Origin: Mesorhabditis belari
Taxonomy: Eukaryota > Nematoda > Chromadorea > Rhabditida > Rhabditidae
Direction: 5' to 3'
NCBI GenBank assembly: GCA_958450365.1
Contig: CAUEEP010000910.1
Span: forward strand, 467,001-531,000
Length of the DNA stretch: 64,000 nucleotides
The notes under the pieces are model-generated. The model saw only the letters and a list, made by a program, of their open reading frames with translations, did no database searches and had not been told where the DNA came from. A program made the position numbers and the translations under genes. This document shows, one piece after another, positions 59,405-64,000 of this stretch (position 1 is the stretch's first letter; every line of letters starts with the position of its first letter).

Positions 59405-62400
59405 TAAAGGGCACGAGAAAGATGTGTTTCTCTGTTGTGCTCAAAGTAAGTAACCCAGTGTTTCATTCTTCACAACAACTATTCTTTCATTAACAAGAAC
59501 TATTTCCAAAGTAGCCGTAGTAGTAAAGTCCAAAGTAGTAAAGTCCAAAGTAGTAAAGTTTATAGCCCAGTTAGTAAAAGAGGACATTTAATCTTTTTGC
59601 AACAAATAATACAGATAATCAATCAGAGATACAGAGATAATCAATCAATAATACAGATAATCAATCAGAGATACCAGTACTCGTATTCAGATGAGATAAG
59701 AGATTAATAATTTAATTAGAAAGTCGATAATTTTCCAGCATCACACTCAGAAAAATTGAAAGAACGAATGTGAAAGCGGCACAGCCTTCGAAGCGCTTTC
59801 TAAGGCTTAGCCTTCTAAGCACAGCCTTCTAAGCTCTTTAGAGCTAGCAAGTAACTAACTAATTATGCAAAGGCAAATTCATAAACTAGTTAATATGTAG
59901 TAAAGAGAGAGGACATTCAATAGCAGCAACAGCATGATTGCTAAGTTCCATATATTTCTCGTAAATACTATCCTTGAGCTCGCTTGGTGCCTTGTTGAAA
60001 GCCTTGATGAGCAAGTGACAGACGGGCACAATTTGTCCATGTTGCAAAAGAGCTCGTCGAGAAACTTCATCATCATTGAAATCAAATACATGCATGGATT
60101 GACAAAATCTTTAAATCCTTTGAGTGTTGAAGAATTCCAAAGTAGTTTGGGGTTTCCAATTCAGAAAAATGGAGCTCCAACTCGAATTTAGCTCTACAGG
60201 GTGTTCTAAAGTTCTTTCCCCTTCTAAAAGACCACTTTTCCATTGTTTTACGAAGTTTCTAAGACTCAAAACCTACAAAATTAGATTTTTCAAGTATTTT
60301 TACGCTAGAAAATTGTTTCACATCTTCTATTTTATTCATATAGAAAATTTTATAGAACTTTTTATGACAACATTTAAGAAAACCCTGGTCGCCGGCCAAA
60401 ATAGCTTTCTTAGCTTCGTAGCAAATTAGAATTTGATATTTTCAAAAGTTTTTAGTAACTATTTATCTATGAAAACAGTTTTTTATAATTTATTACGATT
60501 TTGAATTTGCAGTTGAGCATTCTCGTCTCCTTTTAAAGTCCCTCTTGATCGACTTGTGCAGTTTTGAGATTTAATTTCATTTTGGTCACCGCTTCTCAAA
60601 AAAAGCCGGATTGTAGAAGGAAAATTTCTTACGAACTATGGCTAGCCAGATGTGAATAATGCTAAAAAGCCCTAAAAATGTTTTATTAGCTAAATAGTCG
60701 TTTAGAAAAGTGTTTAGGAAAGCTAAAAAGTTCTCAGGACAATGTTTTAGCTAAATAGTCATTTAGGAAAAGTGTTTAGAAAAGCTATTTTGGCCTGCGC
60801 GCAGAGGGTATCTCAAATGTTGTCATAAAAAGTTCTATAAGACTCTCTGTATGAATAATTTGTTTTATAAATAATTAAAGCACCAATACAATTAGAATTT
60901 TCCTCAAATCACGTTGTTTATAGTTTAATTTGCGATCTTCAAAAGCAAATTTAGAACTTTAGCCTTTAAATGCTAATTTTGGCAACTTTTTGTCTGATCT
61001 GGAAGTCACTAGGCCGATTGCAGTCATTCCTTTTACAAAAGTATCAAACAGGAGATTTCAAGTTAGCTACCGTAGGCAATGTCGCCAGTTTAGACCATTA
61101 GAAGCTCTTAAATGCAAATTTTAGCAGAATAGAAAAGTACAATTTGTTTTGTACACTCACCTGTAAGAAGATAGAGAAAAACGGCGCCAAAATTGATCGG
61201 CTTCTGTAGGTAAGTAGGCCAACTTTGACACCGTTTTTCACCATGTTCTTACACGCGAGTATGCATCGAAACATCGAAAACATGGAAACATCGAAAAATG
61301 GCGTCAAAGTTGACCTACTTGCCTACAGAAGTCGATCAACTTTGACGGTTTATATCTCGACTTCCAGCGAATAGATCGACTTGCAGTTGGGCTTAAAAGA
61401 ACCCTCATCAAAATTGCATATAGAAAAGAAAATGAGTAAAATAGAAGCAATGAAACAATTTTCTAGCGTAAAAATACTTGAAAAATCCAATTTTGTAGGT
61501 TTTGAGTCTTGGAAACTTTATAGAACATCGTAAAATTGGTCTTTTAGGAGGGGACAGAGCTTTTCACGCACTTTGTAGAAACAAAACCATTTGTTTTCTT
61601 CAAAGCATCTTTTCGGCGGTTCATTGTTAAGCATTCTTTTTGGCGGTTGTAAATAAAAGATTAAGCACGCCAGGAAGACTGCGTTAACAATTTTGCACCA
61701 AAAGATAATTCGATTTTTGATTATCCATTGCATTCACTATGGTTCCTTATCTATCTAAATTTGGTTCCACATCTCCAAATTCCAAGTCTCCAAATGCACT
61801 CTTTCAGGTCTTCCTTCCCTGTTGCTTTGGTCGAAGTTGTTTGGTGCCTAACCAGGTTGGTTTTTTCGACAAATTTTCTTTGCTTTCTCTGCTTTTGCTG
61901 TTTATCGATTGCTGTTCATCGATTTTAAAGATTTATTTACAAAAACGTACTGGGCAGCGCTGAAATAGGAAAAGAAAGAAAAAGAAAAAGAGAAAGAAGT
62001 CAGAAAGAAAAATGCTCTCTAACATTTTGAAAGATCTAGCGAAAACGGGCGAATCATTTAAAAATGAGAGCTTTGGTTTAAGCAAAAAAAAAATGACAAG
62101 AATTTAGAATTACAAAATTTAAAAATGCAATAAGCTCAAGAAAAAAAAACTAGAATATCTACAACCGGATAGGGAAATTTATAGAGGAAAATAACTGGCT
62201 ACGGCAGTGTTTAAATGCCACGATCACGTCCCAGGGTGTCGTAGCGAGAGCCTAAAATTAATTTTAGGGAATTTTAGGGTCCATTTTTAAAATTCTAACA
62301 TAAGTAAGCATCGCTAAATGCAAATTCAAATGTTTCTATCTTAAATTATCCTTTCTTTTTTCATCTTTCCATCCCTGGAGCATTTTTTTAACCCCTCCAA

Positions 62401-64000
62401 GTTCCAGCTTTTCAAATCAGTTCTTTCTTTATGACAAAATTTATCGTACATCTACTTTTACAAGATTTTATCTTGTTAACTTGATCATTTCAACCTCTAC
62501 CTGTCATACTCGATGTCTCACTCCCCGGCCCTCCATAGGAAATCTCTTGAGGCTCTCTCGGGATCACCACCTCAGCTCCGATATCTATTACAGATTTATA
62601 GGTTGATGCATAAGTCTTTACAATTTTTCTCGAAACGTCATTTAAAACTACTGCCGCCACCAGCAAAATTTCTATTTAAACAATTAAAAAGCTTGATTGT
62701 TTCTCTGCAAAATGGCTTTTGGGAAATTTTTGAAAATAGTTGTTTTTATGGATTTTCAAAGGCGCAAAGCCGAGTACCCAAAACTCGCCCAATACTCGCC
62801 GAATATTAAAGCCGCAATTTGGACACTTTCTTCTATACAAACCTATTTTGGTGTCTAAGTAAAAAAGATAGAGCTCATTTGATTACATAATTCTGTAAAA
62901 TTTGAAAACGATCTGTCCAGCCATTTTCTTTAAAACAGCAATTGAAAATTTGACATAAAAATGGGTTTTTACCGAGTTGAGGCGAGTTTAGAGCTTTCTC
63001 TCAAAAGCCATTTTGTAGAGAAATGATTGACCTTTTTTGATAGTTTATGATGGAACAAATTTGGTAAAGAATTCCTTTCTGTGGAAAGAAAAGTTTGAAA
63101 AGAATTCTGTGGAAAGAAAAGTTTGAAAAGAATTGCAAAGACTTATGCAACTAATCTAGTAATTTTTTATAAATATAATTATCAAATTGAACTTATAAAA
63201 TCCTTTTCTAAATTCTATTTTGAATTTTATCAGCTCTTATTTTTATCTCACCTTCTTCGGCTCTCGGAATCTCGATGATTGAGGGGTCACGGGTGCTGGG
63301 CGCATCACTTCCTCGACCTAGACTTATATTTAAAAACATCCAGACAGTTCAGACTGAATACCTTATTCTAGACTGAATACCCTAATCTAGACTAAATACC
63401 GTAATCGAGATAATCTAAATTGAATACCTTATCTTAGACTGAATACCATAGACTAGACTGGATACCGCTGGATTCATAGATAGTTGTTATAAAAAGCTTT
63501 TTATTTGAAGAAATTAGTCTATAGACGAGTTTTTACAAGCGCACAAAAAGTCTTTACAAGCGCAGAAAGTGGTTTTCTGAAAGCAGTCACCTCTTTAGTG
63601 CTCAAAAGCTTTCAAAGGTGCTTTTCATGTGATAAACTTGTCATTTTTGCACAATTTACCTCCATAAATTGATCCAGTCACCGATGGATCTCTTCCCATC
63701 ACTGAGGTCGGTCTTGGGTCATAAGTCTGACGATGCGTCGGTGTTGAGGCACCCAACGGAGGCGTTAACGGATTCGACGCAAACGTTGATCTCACTCCCG
63801 AATAGTTCCCAAATCTGAAGCTTTATTTTTGAAAAGAAAACAATATTTTGTCAGACAGATAGCTTTAAACTCAGAAGCCACAAGTGAACGAGTACTTAAA
63901 AGAGTTTTTTTTTCTCAAGAGACTAGACTTTGAAAAGCACTAACCCTCCGATTCGTGGATGAAGGCTAAAATTTTATTTATTAAAAGACTAACTTTTAGC

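Overview
The window looks like AT-rich nuclear DNA of a nematode. The protein genes are split into many short exons, with introns that mostly start GTAAG/GTTTG and end TTTTCAG. The interstitial telomere-like tract is the nematode hexamer TTAGGC, several ATGs sit just behind orphan TTTTCAG-type acceptors as expected for spliced-leader trans-splicing, and the gene families and transposons (mariner, Tc1-like, DD37D, CR1/Jockey-like LINE) fit. Most reading frames longer than 60 codons in the raw sequence come from minisatellites or transposons. The real genes were found by joining short exons by hand and checking that splice phases match.

Genes from left to right. (1) 8776-9053, minus: part of a prefoldin subunit 6 gene, probably broken. 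(2) 11310-15733, minus: a complete 12-exon Old Yellow Enzyme-type NADH:flavin oxidoreductase. (3) 23071-27951, plus: a beta-1,3-galactosyltransferase-family gene with a signal anchor, 11 of its exons placed and one junction unresolved. (4) 28903-33112, minus: a 10-exon MKK4-type MAP kinase kinase, convergent with gene 3. (5) 37371-38051, minus: a weak candidate small gene. (6) 45887-52263, minus: a SMYD-type SET/MYND gene of 13 or 14 exons whose first intron holds three initiator tRNA-Met genes; two more identical copies lie upstream. (7) 56737-61855, plus: the 5' part of a type II phosphatidylinositol 4-kinase. (8) 62211-63965, minus: the last exons of an unidentified Ser/Pro/Gly-rich protein that runs off the right edge. 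No common pathway links these genes.

The rest is repeats. There are at least ten families of inverted-repeat (MITE or foldback) elements, several inside introns. One dominant family carries mariner-type TTGGGTTG termini and lies next to the degenerate mariner it probably came from. Remnants of a Tc1-like element, a DD37D element and a LINE are present, as are tRNA-derived SINE-like units in an intron of gene 2. Tandem arrays have units of 6 to 31 bp.

The most unusual object is at 38448-38976: a dispersed piece of the 28S rRNA gene in which one 18-bp segment has expanded in place to twelve tandem copies. I see no CRISPR, operon or prokaryotic system, and no wholly new multi-gene system. The novelty is in the repeats and in a few odd gene structures.
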